From Rachycentron canadum (taxonomy: Eukaryota; Chordata; Actinopteri; Carangiformes; Rachycentridae), in assembly GCA_038496675.1 (NCBI GenBank), contig CM076659.1, forward strand, positions 22,913,918 to 22,977,917: DNA of 64,000 nt, given 5' to 3'. Position 1 is the stretch's first letter; each line of letters begins with the position of its first letter. This document shows, in pieces, positions 34,601 through 44,200 of this stretch. The notes below the pieces were generated by a model, which saw nothing but the letters and a program-made list of their open reading frames with translations, searched no databases and was not told the origin of the DNA. A program made the position numbers and the translations under genes.

Positions 34601-37600
34601 CCTGTTAACAACAATTAAACTTGATCCCATTTTCTCTGACATGTCGGAGTCATCATCACCTTTAGGACCGTTACTTCTAAATGCTAATGTCACATCCTCA
34701 AAATGATAACATGACAATGTTTGAGGTTCTGTGAGGATTTATGTGGGACTGTGAGAGTCTGTGTGGGTCTATGAGGATTTGTGTGGGTCTGTGAGGGTTT
34801 GTGTGGGTCTGTGAGGGTTTGTGTGGGTCTGTGAGGGTTTGTGTGGGTCTGTGAGGGTCTGTGAGGATTTGTGAGGATTTGTGTAGGTCTGTGTGGGTCT
34901 GTGAGGGTCTGTGTGGGTCTGTGAGGGTCTGTAAGGATTTGTGTGGGTCTGTGAGGGTCTGTGAGGATTTGTGCAGGTTTTTGTGGGTCTGTGAGGGTCT
35001 GTGAGGGTCTATGAGGGTTTGTGAGGGTCTGTGAGGATTTGTGCAGATTTGTGTGGGTCTGTGAGGGTCTGTGAGGGTTTTTGTGGGTCTGTGAGGGTCT
35101 GTGAGGATTTGTGCAGGTTTTTGTGGGTCTGTGAGGGTCTGTGAGGATTTGTGCAGGTTTTTGTGGGTCTGTGAGGGTCTCTGAGGGTTTTTGTGGGTCT
35201 GTGAGGGTCTGTGAGGGTTTGTGTGGGTCTGTGAGGCTCCTCATGTGTGGAACTTGTCCTGGTACAGTACGTCTTCTGTCATGTGTGCAACATCAGAATC
35301 AATGACTATAACTGTTATGTCATAAAACCAAATATTTCAGTCTGGACCAGAGTGGTGGGTGGGCTGGCAGACATACCGATATCCTGCGGATAGATTTGAA
35401 CTCCAGGAAGGTGAGATGTTCGGCCAGCTCCATGGGCTCCAGGTGGTCAAACAGCAGAGATGCTTTGCCTTTCTTACCCTGTTTCTTCCGCTGGGTCAAC
35501 TTCCGCATCCAGTCATATGACGGGCTGCAGGGAGAACAATTAATCANTGAGGGTTTGTGTGGGTCTGTGAGGGTTTGTGTGGGTCTGTGAGGGTCTGTGA
35601 GGATTTGTGAGGATTTGTGTAGGTCTGTGTGGGTCTGTGAGGGTCTGTGTGGGTCTGTGAGGGTCTGTAAGGATTTGTGAGGATTTGTGTGGGTCTGTGA
35701 GGGTCTGTGAGGATTTGTGCAGGTTTTTGTGGGTCTGTGAGGGTCTGTGAGGATTTGTGCAGGTTTTTGTGGGTCTGTGAGGGTCTCTGAGGGTTTTTGT
35801 GGGTCTGTGAGGGTCTGTGAGGGTTTGTGTGGGTCTGTGAGGCTCCTCATGTGTGGAACTTGTCCTGGTACAGTACGTCTTCTGTCATGTGTGCAACATC
35901 AGAATCAATGACTATAACTGTTATGTCATAAAACCAAATATTTCAGTCTGGACCAGAGTGGTGGGTGGGCTGGCAGACATACCGATATCCTGCGGATAGA
36001 TTTGAACTCCAGGAAGGTGAGATGTTCGGCCAGCTCCATGGGCTCCAGGTGGTCAAACAGCAGAGATGCTTTGCCTTTCTTACCCTGTTTCTTCCGCTGG
36101 GTCAACTTCCGCATCCAGTCATATGACGGGCTGCAGGGAGAACAATTAATCACTCAGCACAATCCATGTGGAGTGACATGAAATATTACCTGTTTGTACC
36201 TCATGGATTGAAGCTGAGTCACCAGGGTGAGCACTGGAGTTATATTGTGGACATCATTCATATCTTCTACATGTGTATCTGGATGCCTCTGATATCTTAC
36301 ATGGTGGAGATGTCTATGAGCTTGAAATGCTCCTCACAGCCAAGCTGAGCAGCCACGTCTCTGAACTCCTCTGTGATCCTGATCAGACCCAGGTCCAGGT
36401 TAAACTCTGCAGGGAACGTCACTATCCAGTACCTGAACACACACACTCACATTTACAGGTTTGTGGCAAACGTGACTCTGAAGAGACTGAGACATTTTTA
36501 ATCTGTAGAAAACCTGTGAAACATTTAAACTGTATAAAATGAAATTGTGTGTGAAACTAAGCTCTGTTATTAGTTATAGTGAATAAAATGACCACGGCTG
36601 TTCTATGGTCTTGGGTTTAGGTTTCCTAGACGCCCAGTGTGAACGGTCTTAAAGTATTGGTCTGGATGAATGTGTGTTGGACTTTACCTCATTAAGTAAC
36701 AAATCTTCAGCCTGGTTCCCTGGCAGTTGTCTCCTCTGCAGTCACGATACGTGGAGGTTAAGTTAAGGTCTTTTTACAACATCTGACAAAATGTACGATA
36801 AATCATCACATGAAGACAATAATTAATAATAATAAACTGAGCCTTAAAACCAGCTGTCAGGATTTCTCTAACTTTGTGATGTCACAACAAACCAGCCACC
36901 TCAGCCATGCCCCAAGCCCCGCCCACCCGGAGCAATGTTCCGCCTTCATTTGCTCATTGGTGAGATGTACTATGAGTTCATCCAGCTCAGATATTCTCTA
37001 TATTTTTTTCTTTCCTACTCTTCCCCACATGAGCAATTTCTATTACATCTGGCTAAGGACTTTTCCTCAAGCCAATTGGTTCTTAACAGCTGTTCTTTAA
37101 ATATCATTTTCATGCTGTGATTCTATCTTTAAGACCTGTTGCACAACCGTTTAAGTTCCCATCACCACCTCAACTTCAGGACTCGAAACTGGTCATTTCA
37201 ATGTCTCCTATTCAGACACCAGTGGTTGAATCTCTGAATTCATACAAAACCCAAAAGCCGAGCTGAAATAATTTGTCAATTGACATTTTGGCACCAACCT
37301 TAATTCTCATAAAGTACAGTGACAGAGGATCAGCCCTCTATCTGTCAAACATCACAGGAGACATACTTTTGAGGAGTGCACAGTTTACAGTGGAATTAGA
37401 TTTTAAAGCTCTTGATTAATGGCCCTCCAGCATCTCTCAGCACTGCTGCTGGAGTGCTGCTCAGGGCGGTAGGGCACAACCATTTACTGAGCAGCTCCAA
37501 GGACACTGATCCAGGATTGGATCAATACTGAGTACATGAAGGAATAACTGATTAGTAGCATAAAGGTTTAGGTTGGATTTCCTTCACATCAAGTCTTCAG

Positions 37601-38534
37601 CCAGCTGAGGATTAGTAGGTCAACACACTGTCACAGCACTGTGTCACTGTGTGATCTGGGATATATCATCAGTAGTTTTCCCGCCAGTTCTGAGGATGTG
37701 ACATACCAGCGGTGCATCAGCAGGAGGCTTCGAGGAAGCAAGTTTCCCTGCAGCTCTCCATGGTCATCTGTGAAGAGAGATAATCAATAGACATCTCCAT
37801 GGTAACAGGCTTTTCTGACTGATTATCATAAAGTCTGATGTTATTTATTCTTATTGTAAATAAGAGCAACAGTCTTATTAAAACACATCAACGTACCACA
37901 GTGGGCCATCATGAACACACACACCTATACAGATACTCAGTGAAGGACAAATTGTAGATAGAAGACAATAGTCTTTAATTGTGTCCTAAATATGTAAAAT
38001 AATCTAATCCTCATACTTCAGGTGAAAATGTCTGTGTGGGGAAAAATATGCTTTATTATTGTTTTAAGGGTTTGTGGCTCAGTGCTGAGATTTGGAAAAA
38101 CAAGCCAATAAATTAATTGTATCAAACACCACTTTGTCATCAATCATTTTTTATTACGCAGCAAAACCACCGTAACTATGCACAACTATGGTTAGTGAGC
38201 TAGGTCAAATTCAAACCAGGAAGTGAATCTCTAAACTGTGATGGATGTGATAATTACTTCTGACCTTCATTTTCTCTGAAGAACCTGACTACACTGAAGG
38301 CTGTATTAAAATCTGTGTGGTTGTGTTCCTTGTGTTTGTTAAAGAACCACCAAACAGAACCAACTGAACAATGACAATCAACCCAAAGCTTTCTCTCAGG
38401 TTTTAGATGATACCATGCTGAAGGCTGGCTTCTCTGTCTCTCCCTCTTGACTCGTGTTACTCACCAAATGCTTGAATGCATTCATCTAAGAGAGCATCCA
38501 GAGACGCTGCCTTTCCCAGTGTGGATGATCCCAT
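25003..38534 (-). CDS. rasgrp3: Ras guanyl-releasing protein 3, complete coding region in 15 exons
   Basis: Guanine nucleotide exchange factor that activates Ras and Rap at membranes after diacylglycerol and calcium signals. Fifteen exons join in frame (2148 nt, 715 aa; about 690 aa in human). In order: N-terminal REM domain (about 1-125), CDC25 catalytic domain (about 150-380, with FDHLEPMELAEHLTFLE and GVHLKDLIAVH), two EF hands (loops D434-D445 and D463-E474), and a C1 domain (about 496-545, with HNFQEMTYLKPTFCEHCAGF). The tail has RISVRLQRATTSQATQTEP. SYDWMRKLTQRKK and the QATQTEP tail fit RASGRP3 better than RASGRP1, 2 or 4. The neighbour ltbp1 on the same strand repeats the human order. 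Exon 5 is present twice (see its entries). Untranslated 5' exons and the promoter were not located. Confidence 0.95.
25860..26135 (-). repeat. Dispersed repeat family C, intronic copy
   Basis: On the minus strand it contains AAAGGAGCTATTTC, GAAACAGCTG reversed blocks and GCTAGCAGGTTAGCATGCTA. Related blocks occur at 27890-28070, 28960-29170 and 56540-56745, with CAGCTGCTTCTTC and CTCCTTTAA ends. The class is unknown. Confidence 0.45.
26329..26478 (-). CDS. rasgrp3: rasgrp3 coding exon 14: C1 end
   Basis: 150 nt, phase 1 to 1. It encodes DCGVNCHKQCRELLVLACRK, which completes the zinc ligands of the C1 domain, then a Ser/Pro-rich linker. Confidence 0.94.
27096..27132 (-). CDS. rasgrp3: rasgrp3 coding exon 13: C1 domain
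   Basis: 37 nt microexon, phase 0 to 1, acceptor CCTGCAG and donor gtaaag. It encodes LWGIIKQGYKCK, the centre of the diacylglycerol-binding C1 domain. Confidence 0.94.
27372..27519 (-). CDS. rasgrp3: rasgrp3 coding exon 12: EF hand 2 and C1 start
   Basis: 148 nt, phase 2 to 0. It encodes DGLISKDEMMAYFLRANPLL then FIHNFQEMTYLKPTFCEHCA. The donor is the less common gtgtgt. Confidence 0.95.
27890..29170. other. Large rasgrp3 intron with repeat C pieces
   Basis: Intron between coding exons 11 and 12. It contains GAACAGCTGCTTCTTCGGGA near 28000 and a LINE-like or repeat block with TGTTAATGCTAATGTTATCT near 29110, both shared with 56540-56745. A C/T-rich tract lies at about 28470-28520. No exon seen. 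Confidence 0.5.
29474..29589 (-). CDS. rasgrp3: rasgrp3 coding exon 11: EF hand 1
   Basis: 116 nt, phase 0 to 2. It encodes SVFRNYDHDHDGYISQEDFE then the start of EF hand 2, CVLDKDQ. The acceptor GGGAAG has a weak pyrimidine tract, but phase and protein fit support it. Confidence 0.92.
29698..29811 (-). CDS. rasgrp3: rasgrp3 coding exon 10: linker
   Basis: 114 nt, phase 0 to 0. It encodes PTSPTTPNKPLAPLDWASGV then TTKPDPSVVNKHIRKVVD, the CDC25 to EF-hand linker. Confidence 0.94.
30022..30102 (-). CDS. rasgrp3: rasgrp3 coding exon 9
   Basis: 81 nt, phase 0 to 0. It encodes LSLDIYYTEDEIYELSLLRE then PRNPKSL, the end of the catalytic module. Confidence 0.95.
30513..30791 (-). CDS. rasgrp3: rasgrp3 coding exon 8: CDC25 domain
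   Basis: 279 nt, phase 0 to 0. It encodes IWSEMTELVSSSNNYSCYRK, FKIPILGVHLKDLIAVHVVF and VEPNMDLIYLLT. Confidence 0.96.
31628..31673 (+). repeat. GT/CA microsatellite beside a rasgrp3 donor
   Basis: About 23 GT units, reading CA on the rasgrp3 strand, starting about 21 nt inside the intron after coding exon 7. Confidence 0.97.
31695..31811 (-). CDS. rasgrp3: rasgrp3 coding exon 7: CDC25 domain
   Basis: 117 nt, phase 0 to 0. It encodes [20 protein letters not shown] then SAISRLKETHLYLAPEVVK, the NFNTLMAV hallmark of CDC25 domains. A CA tract begins about 21 nt into the next intron. Confidence 0.96.
32605..32875 (+). mobile_element. LINE 3'-end ORF fragment
   Basis: Broken frames give ILSQKNAEKLVN-like and FVSSRLDDCKSLLSGCPNN-like residues, then KLQLIQN and RKRDHISPVLASLH. 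This is the C-terminal end of L2/Rex-type fish LINE proteins. Many stops and shifts are present. It lies within a rasgrp3 intron. Confidence 0.65.
33145..33335 (+). repeat. Fish SINE-like or dispersed repeat tail
   Basis: Contains CCCTGAGCAGGACACTGAAC, TTGCCCCTGATGG and AAAGAGCTATATAAATCCAG, close to a common teleost interspersed consensus ending in CGCTATATAAATRCAGTCCA. Located in a rasgrp3 intron just before exon 6. Confidence 0.5.
33357..33530 (-). CDS. rasgrp3: rasgrp3 coding exon 6: CDC25 domain
   Basis: 174 nt, phase 0 to 0. It encodes FTDYQSYVIHGYLVDNPTLE then RSIALFNGVSQWVQLMVLSK and ITKYIHVAQ. Confidence 0.96.
33865..34085 (-). repeat. Dispersed repeat family A, partial copy 3
   Basis: Minus-strand 3' half of the family: CAGGGGGCGACTCCACTGGT, AAAATGTCCCTACTTCTCCC and GAGTTTATGGTCTCAGTCTC as read on the plus strand. 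Confidence 0.85.
34733..35235. repeat. 10-bp minisatellite, long array
   Basis: About 50 units of 10 bp, variants GTGAGGGTCT, GTGTGGGTCT, GTGAGGATTT and GTGCAGGTTT, in the rasgrp3 intron after exon 5. No stop arises in some minus frames, so it makes long false open frames of the type TDPHKPSQTL. Confidence 0.97.
35377..35524 (-). CDS. rasgrp3: rasgrp3 coding exon 5, duplicate copy
   Basis: Exact repeat of the exon at 35983-36130, 606 bp away, with intact splice sites. A single N lies at 35547, just beyond its acceptor side. The length is not a multiple of three, so splicing both copies would break the protein. It is most likely an assembly duplication. A real tandem exon is the alternative. 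Confidence 0.6.
35547..35547. other. Single unknown base (assembly join)
   Basis: The only N noticed in the window. It sits exactly where the first copy of the duplicated block stops matching the second copy (TAATCA then N). Confidence 0.98.
35548..35845. repeat. 10-bp minisatellite, short array
   Basis: Same unit as the array at 34733-35235, about 200 bp shorter, and followed by the same GGCTCCTCATGTGTGGAACT flank. It belongs to the duplicated block around rasgrp3 exon 5. Confidence 0.96.
35983..36130 (-). CDS. rasgrp3: rasgrp3 coding exon 5, copy next to exon 4
   Basis: 148 nt, phase 2 to 0. It encodes PSYDWMRKLTQRKKQGKKGK then LLFDHLEPMELAEHLTFLEF and KSIRRIS, the start of the CDC25 domain. 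The copy at 35377-35524 has the same sequence as far as I can read. One copy is needed and two in series would shift the frame. Confidence 0.93.
36301..36432 (-). CDS. rasgrp3: rasgrp3 coding exon 4: end of REM
   Basis: 132 nt, phase 2 to 2, acceptor GTGTTCAG and donor gtaaga. It encodes YWIVTFPAEFNLDLGLIRIT then EEFRDVAAQLG and LIDIST. Confidence 0.93.
36688..36733 (-). CDS. rasgrp3: rasgrp3 coding exon 3: REM domain
   Basis: 46 nt, phase 1 to 2. It encodes DNCQGTRLKICYLMR, with donor gtaaag. The acceptor GCAGAG is chosen because it restores phase and gives the same residue spacing (ten between KLL and Cys) as I recall for human. Using the stronger CTGCAG two bases earlier breaks the frame. 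Confidence 0.7.
37648..37767 (-). CDS. rasgrp3: rasgrp3 coding exon 2: REM domain
   Basis: 120 nt, phase 1 to 1. It encodes DDHGELQGNLLPRSLLLMHR then WYVTSSELAGKLLMIYPRSH. A GTATGT inside this exon, just after HRW, looks like a donor but is read through, since the following codons match the family. The donor used is probably gtgaca. Confidence 0.8.
38465..38534 (-). CDS. rasgrp3: rasgrp3 coding exon 1: start codon
   Basis: 70 nt, phase 0 to 1. It encodes MGSSTLGKAASLDALLDECI then QAF, matching the RASGRP3 N-terminus. Donor gtgagt. A likely acceptor (CCCCCAG) lies about 20 nt before the ATG, so the 5' UTR is spliced. Confidence 0.93.
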
Positions 38535-38559
38535 AGTGGAGGCTGAAGCTGGGGGAAGG

Positions 38560-38915
38560 TCAGAGGTCAGCACTTCCTGTTCCTATTTTCTTGGGAGCAG
38601 GAGAGAAAGTCATCAGTCAGAGCTATAGTTTGTTCTATGACACAGGAATAAGACAATAAAGACGTAAGAAAGTATTTATCAAAGTAAAAGTAAAGTAAAG
38701 TAAAAATGCATTTATATTTCACACAGGAGAGCATGTAACCTCCAGCCAGTCAGTCTGATCTAACCTAGAACGCTAACCTTGATCCTGCTGTGGGCAGAAG
38801 TGCCGACCACTGTGAGAACTAAAAGCCTGTGGTTAGATGTGTACATATCCTGGTTTAATAGTGGTATAATCAGAAATGACAGCATAGCACATACACTCAC
38901 CCAGAACAATCTGAC
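38560..38915. other. rasgrp3: DNA upstream of the rasgrp3 start exon
   Basis: Presumed first visible intron of rasgrp3 in its 5' UTR. Contains short AAGTA repeats near 38680-38705. No untranslated exon can be assigned. Confidence 0.4.
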
Positions 38916-38917
38916 AC

Positions 38918-39415
38918 ATAGACTGTCTATGAAAATGGATGTAGACTCTGGGTCTGTAAAGTGAAGCAAATTCCCAAGTGTCTTAAACCTTCATTCTCTC
39001 TAATGACCATCAGGGGGCGACTCCACTGGTTGTTAGAGAAGTCAGATTGTATTGAAGTCTATGGGAAAATGTCCCTACTTCTCCCTTGATTTTTTAGCTC
39101 AGTAAATGTTTTCCTAATGAGTTTATGGTCTCAGTCTCTAGTTTCTAGTCTTTAATACTTGATAATGATGTTTTTGATCATTTTTTAAATGATGGTCCAT
39201 TTAGAGGAAAATAGACCATAAAGCAGGGGATGGATTGGGGGGGGTGGCTACAGTGCGTTTGACAGACTGCACCACCCAATCAGGATAGAGTACAGAGCAG
39301 GTCAGATCCACCCCTCACTCCTCCTCAGCTCCACTTTCTCCTTCAAATATGGTTTCTACTGGTTTCAAAAAGACAAGATGGCTGACAGACAGATTACAAA
39401 CTGAAGGCTTTAAAA
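38918..39415 (-). repeat. Dispersed repeat family A, copy 4
   Basis: Near full-length minus-strand copy. It starts at CTGTCTATGAAAATGGATGT and runs through CAGGGGGCGACTCCACTGGT, TTTTTTAAATGATGGTCCAT, CACCACCCAATCAGGATAGA and CCTCACTCCTCCTCAGCTCC to the CAAGATGGCTGACAGACAGA end. Confidence 0.88.
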
Positions 39416-39419
39416 CATC

Positions 39420-40540
39420 AGCCCACAGGAACTAAACTGTACTCTGAGCTTTGACACAGATCGATGTGAAAACAACAACACTACAGCTGTCACTGAAGAC
39501 AGATAACAAATGTCTGACATCTTGCTGTAGACTGACCTGCTGAGATGTCACTAATAGTGAATCAGTTAGCAAGGGAGTGATTTAACAGTGACAGAAAAAA
39601 GCTCTGCTCAAACCCACAGTGGACGGCTTAAGGTATAACATGAAGTGTCAGGTCTGGATACAGTCATGAAAAGCATATACACTCATGACACGTTTGTCAC
39701 TGTATACAGTGCACATGTAATTTAGGAGATCACAAATCCTGGACTACACAAAGATCACTTGTGGAGCCCTGTGGCCACATGAATGCAGAAATAAATGATT
39801 GACCATCAGACCAACTCATACTCATCGTGTTGGAGCTGGAATGTATGTTCACAGTCCACATCATCAGGTCCTCTCTCAACAGGGCAGCCTGCATTCCTCT
39901 CTCCATGTTTGACCTGCACTTCAACAGTTAAATGAAACCTACACCTGATGACACGTTGAATCGTCCTCACAAAGTGTCATGACCCTTTTCTTCACGTCAG
40001 TGATGTTTTTATCCACAACACAGACCCACCATGCACCATGTTTGTCTGGAATAATGCTGATGTATCTGCAGGTTGGATGTTATTCTGTTGGTGGTGATAT
40101 TTTTACCCATGACAGTCAGGTCTCAATAATCCGCACTGACATTTACACACATACAGAGATACTCGAAACCACAACAATCACAGTGTGACTAATTAACAGC
40201 AAACACACGTCTGTGTGACTGAGTCAACATTCACCAACAGTTAACATTATAGATAACAACCAAAGTTAAAAATCACAATGAAGGGCTGCTGTTAATTAGG
40301 GAGTGTATGAAGATCTATTTCACAATCAGAAAAAAATGATTGATCCCACGGGGAAACGACTTTGTTACAATGGCTCAACACACAGTTATGGAAGAGGAAG
40401 TAAAACTGCTATAAATAGAAATAATAAAAAATACACAGTAAGTGAATAGAAAAATATGCAAAAGTAAATGTGCAAAAAATCAGGTTCAGCAGTTCCAGTA
40501 CCACAGGACCGAGGGCATATGGACTTGGTTGTAGACGCTA
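39420..40540. other. Noncoding DNA between repeats
   Basis: No gene or known element recognised on either strand. Confidence 0.55.
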
Positions 40541-40544
40541 GAAG

Positions 40545-41060
40545 ACTGTCTTAAGTGCTGAGTTGAAGGCAACTGGAAGATGTTTCTCCTCTCATCTGAA
40601 AGGCTTCTCCAGTTCTAAAAGCTAATGGGGAGTCTCAGGTCGTTAACCTCTGGTGGGGTTGTCACATTGGAGGGGGTCCTGAGGGTCACTGACCCAGCCT
40701 GCCACCATCAGTTGTTAAGGTCACATGAGCTGAGGGGTGACTCATTGGTGAGTTGTTGCCCCACCCTACCATCGCATGAGTCATTAGGGTCACATAGGTC
40801 AAGGTGTGAGTGGGGATTAAAGTGCCTCGGAAGGGATCTCAAGGCTGCATTATAGGTGGTTGATAGTTGGCGTCTCAGGGCACAACCTCTGTTCAAGGAT
40901 GGTCTTTCCAGTTGGAGAAAGATGGCCTCCTTTACTGGAGCAGATCGACAGGTCTGTGCTACAGAGACAACAATATCATTCTCCATGTTGTTTCACCACA
41001 GGTAGTCTCTCAACCAGGGAGAGACCGTGTGGGTCCACATCATTGTTTCCAAAGGTCTCT
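40545..41060 (-). mobile_element. Penelope-like retroelement fragment (GIY-YIG end)
   Basis: On the minus strand the frame reads VKEAIFLQLERPSLNRGCAL then RRQLSTTYNAALRSLPR, which resembles the C-terminal end of the GIY-YIG endonuclease domain of Penelope-like elements (pattern KEAI..ERPSLNRGGGLRH.LS..YN). The downstream part includes GAGAGGAGAAACATCTTCCA, a common tail of such fish elements. Only the 3' end is present. Confidence 0.6.
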
Positions 41061-41067
41061 GTTCCTG

Positions 41068-41273
41068 TGTGTCAATCACACAGTAGCCACACCCCCTAAT
41101 TCATCCCTTGCTTTATGGTTTATTTTCCTCTAAAAGGACCATCATTTAAAAAATGAACATCATGTTGAATTCAAGATAGAGACTGAGACCATAAACTCAT
41201 TGGGAAAACATTTACTGAGCTAATAAATCAAGGGAGAAGTAGGGACATTTTCCCATAGACTTCAATACAATCT
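41068..41273 (+). repeat. Dispersed repeat family A, partial copy 5
   Basis: Begins at GTCAATCACACAGTAGCCAC and ends at ACTTCAATACAATCTG. The 5' quarter and the last about 80 bp are absent. It follows the Penelope-like piece directly. Confidence 0.85.
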
Positions 41274-41279
41274 GCAAAA

Positions 41280-44200
41280 AAAAGGGTGTGGCATATTGAT
41301 ACAATGCAGTTGAGCTGCAGTCTGATAAAAATGATAATGTTTGTAATCAGTTATATTTTCATAAGCTCTGTGTGACAGCAGAGAACAGAAACGTCCACAC
41401 ACTGAGCTGCTGTCAGTCCTGATGATGCAAGATGACATCACCCAATCAATGAGGTGCCTGTCAGGCTGTGTAACCTCGTGTTTACAGTATGAACATGAGA
41501 AAGGCCGCGTCATGTTTTCTGAAATGACCCAAACTACAGGTGGAAAGCTTCACGTGTTTAAGGTCCTCTGTACAGGATCTGAAAATATCTGTTGTGAATA
41601 CATTGTCTTTGCTGCAGTGGTGAAATTGTCCCTTCACCTGAGTCAGCAAACCGATAATGAAGAGCCTTGCTCATTGTAAAATTTCATCAGCTATCATTGT
41701 GTATCATTGTGATAGTGCAGATTTCAGTTACAGCCTCAGCCAGTCACATCACATCTCATCAGCTAACTCAGCAAAACAGAGAGCAGCAGGACTGGTGGTG
41801 ACGTAGCTTCCAGAGCAGAGTTTGTTTCATAAACACGTGTGTCTGAATGATCCCTTTATGTACAGACAGACAGTGGTGGAGGAAGTCACATCCTTTGACC
41901 CTCAAAGCACCACAACAAAGTGGACATGCTCTGCTATGATGCTATGACACACTCCAGCACAGCGTTACCCAAGCAGACTCAAACATCATCAGTAGTAAGT
42001 TAGTTTAATGCTGTAGCTGGCGGGGCTATTTATAACTTTAGAACATTAAACAATCAGTTGATTGAGAGAAAATTAATTCAGAAACTACTGATAATCAATT
42101 AATGACCATTTGTGAAGCTCAAACCATGTGAGGACTCATTGCTTTTCTTCTGTCACATTGTTTAAACTGCAGCTCATATATCACATGTCTGAAGATTTCA
42201 CCCTGTGCCTAGCACACTGTCACTGTGATCACTTTAATGGATGAATCTATCAATTAATCAATTAAACATGTCATGTATCTGAAGTTATTTTTATTTTAAG
42301 TGATACAGCCCCCAAATCAAGCCTCTGTATTTGTTTATTAAATGAAGTGGAGTCAAAGTATAAAGTTAGATAAAACTAATACCATAATAAGTACTAGCAG
42401 TAGGTGAGTAAATAAACTTTCCTCCACAGAGCCCCTGAAGGATCATGATTCCCTCACCGTATTTTTTTTCCAGCAGCCCAGAGGAACACTTAATGGTTAA
42501 TTGGTCTAGAGCAGCTGCCAGGTTAGTGACACAGACACAGGCAGAGATGATGAGACACTACACATCCCCCTCCAACACACTGAGCTCCGACACAGGCACT
42601 GGTCAGGTGACCTCGGCCTAGGCGAAGCTGTGGATATAACCAAGCAGCTGCACAGGAGGCAGCTATGTTAAGACACTGGATGTACCTGCTTCTATCAGGT
42701 GGGACAGGTGACACAGAGTCTCTCCTATATAGTGCTCTGCAAGCACAACCATGTCACACACATACACAGACACACACACTGACGTTACTGTTACACTGTT
42801 TGTACATTAATTTGTCATAACAAGCGAAGCATAAACTTGTCTGCAGTCATGGACCCAGTTGCAGCCTCAACAGAGACACAGCTGGTTGAACTCTGAGGGG
42901 TCGGTGATCTGCTACACACATACATCAGACGTCTGTGGCACCCCTCACACTCTCTATTGAGAGTGGCCAGGTTTTCCTGGCTCACCTCAACGGGCAGTTC
43001 ACCATGGAGGGTCTTCAGACGAAGTTCACCCAGATCTTATAGACTTTAAAAGCTGGTCTGCTTCCCTCTTCCAACCACTGAAATCCATTTATTGTGCTAT
43101 TCAGCTTCTCTCCTCCTTCCACACCCTTTGCTTGTTTGTCTTACTTGCAGTTTCTCTTTGTGAAAACTTTACATTCCTCTGGTTATCACAAACCCTGTGC
43201 ATTGCCAAATGCATTGGTGATGTTTTATCAAACATTTAATGAACTCAAAGATGCTGTTCAAAAAATCAGACAGTGAACCGTCTGACCATCTCAAACATGT
43301 GATGTCTGGTGTCTACATTCTGTATCAGTTTGGGGAGCATTTGAATGAAAATGTTCTCATCTGATCTAAATGTATTGTGACAGACTTCTGACAAACTTGT
43401 GACAATTCAGTGGATGTGGTGAAGAAAATCCATCTGTTGGACATGTGGGTGATTTATTTAGATTCTTTGAAGTTTAAAAGGTGAATTGTGACAAAAGTTT
43501 GATTTCTCCACCCAGAGGTCAACGAAATTACCATTTGTCAGACGATGCATACAAGAGTTCACAGCAGACAAACGGGAAGATGACACACCAAGACACACCT
43601 TGGTGCCAGGCTGGTTTAGAGGTCATGTGACCACATGACCATCAGGACAACACACCTGTCACTGACAGCAGCTGACAATAGCCACTGACTCAGTACTGCA
43701 GAGTACTGCACCGAAGTCAATGACAGTGAACTTCAACAGGGAACTTCAACACTGAACCACATCAGAGTGATTTTAAACAGTGATAATAATGTTGGCTCGG
43801 TCAGTCATGAATTCAGTGTTTGGATAAATGAAGTGTGTGTGATTTGCGCAAAATAATCATTGTTTCACCATGGGCTTGAAGTCAACGAGTGTGTCTTTAC
43901 CAGAGAAAAATAAGACTGAGAGAATAATAACAACCAAGTCACATGTTAATTGGACAAATCTACATTTACATGCAATATCATCATAATTGTTGGACACAGA
44001 TGTACAAGAGCATTGAGTAGATCAATGATTCAATCAACCTCTGACTCTGACTTTACATGACTGAGTTCATGATTAATGAATAATTTGAAAAGCAGATAGT
44101 TTAAGACCAGCAGATATCCTGAACCATGAGGAAGTGATCCTACAGATCCGGCCTGCAGACAGGTTTGCATTTGTCTAACCTTTTATGCAATGAGGCACCA

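Noticed and set aside
34690..35850. Two minus-strand open frames of 176 and 184 codons rich in TDPHKPSQTL
   Set aside because: They are the 10-bp minisatellite read as protein. One also runs through a real rasgrp3 exon in frame. Unit length and intron position argue against a gene.
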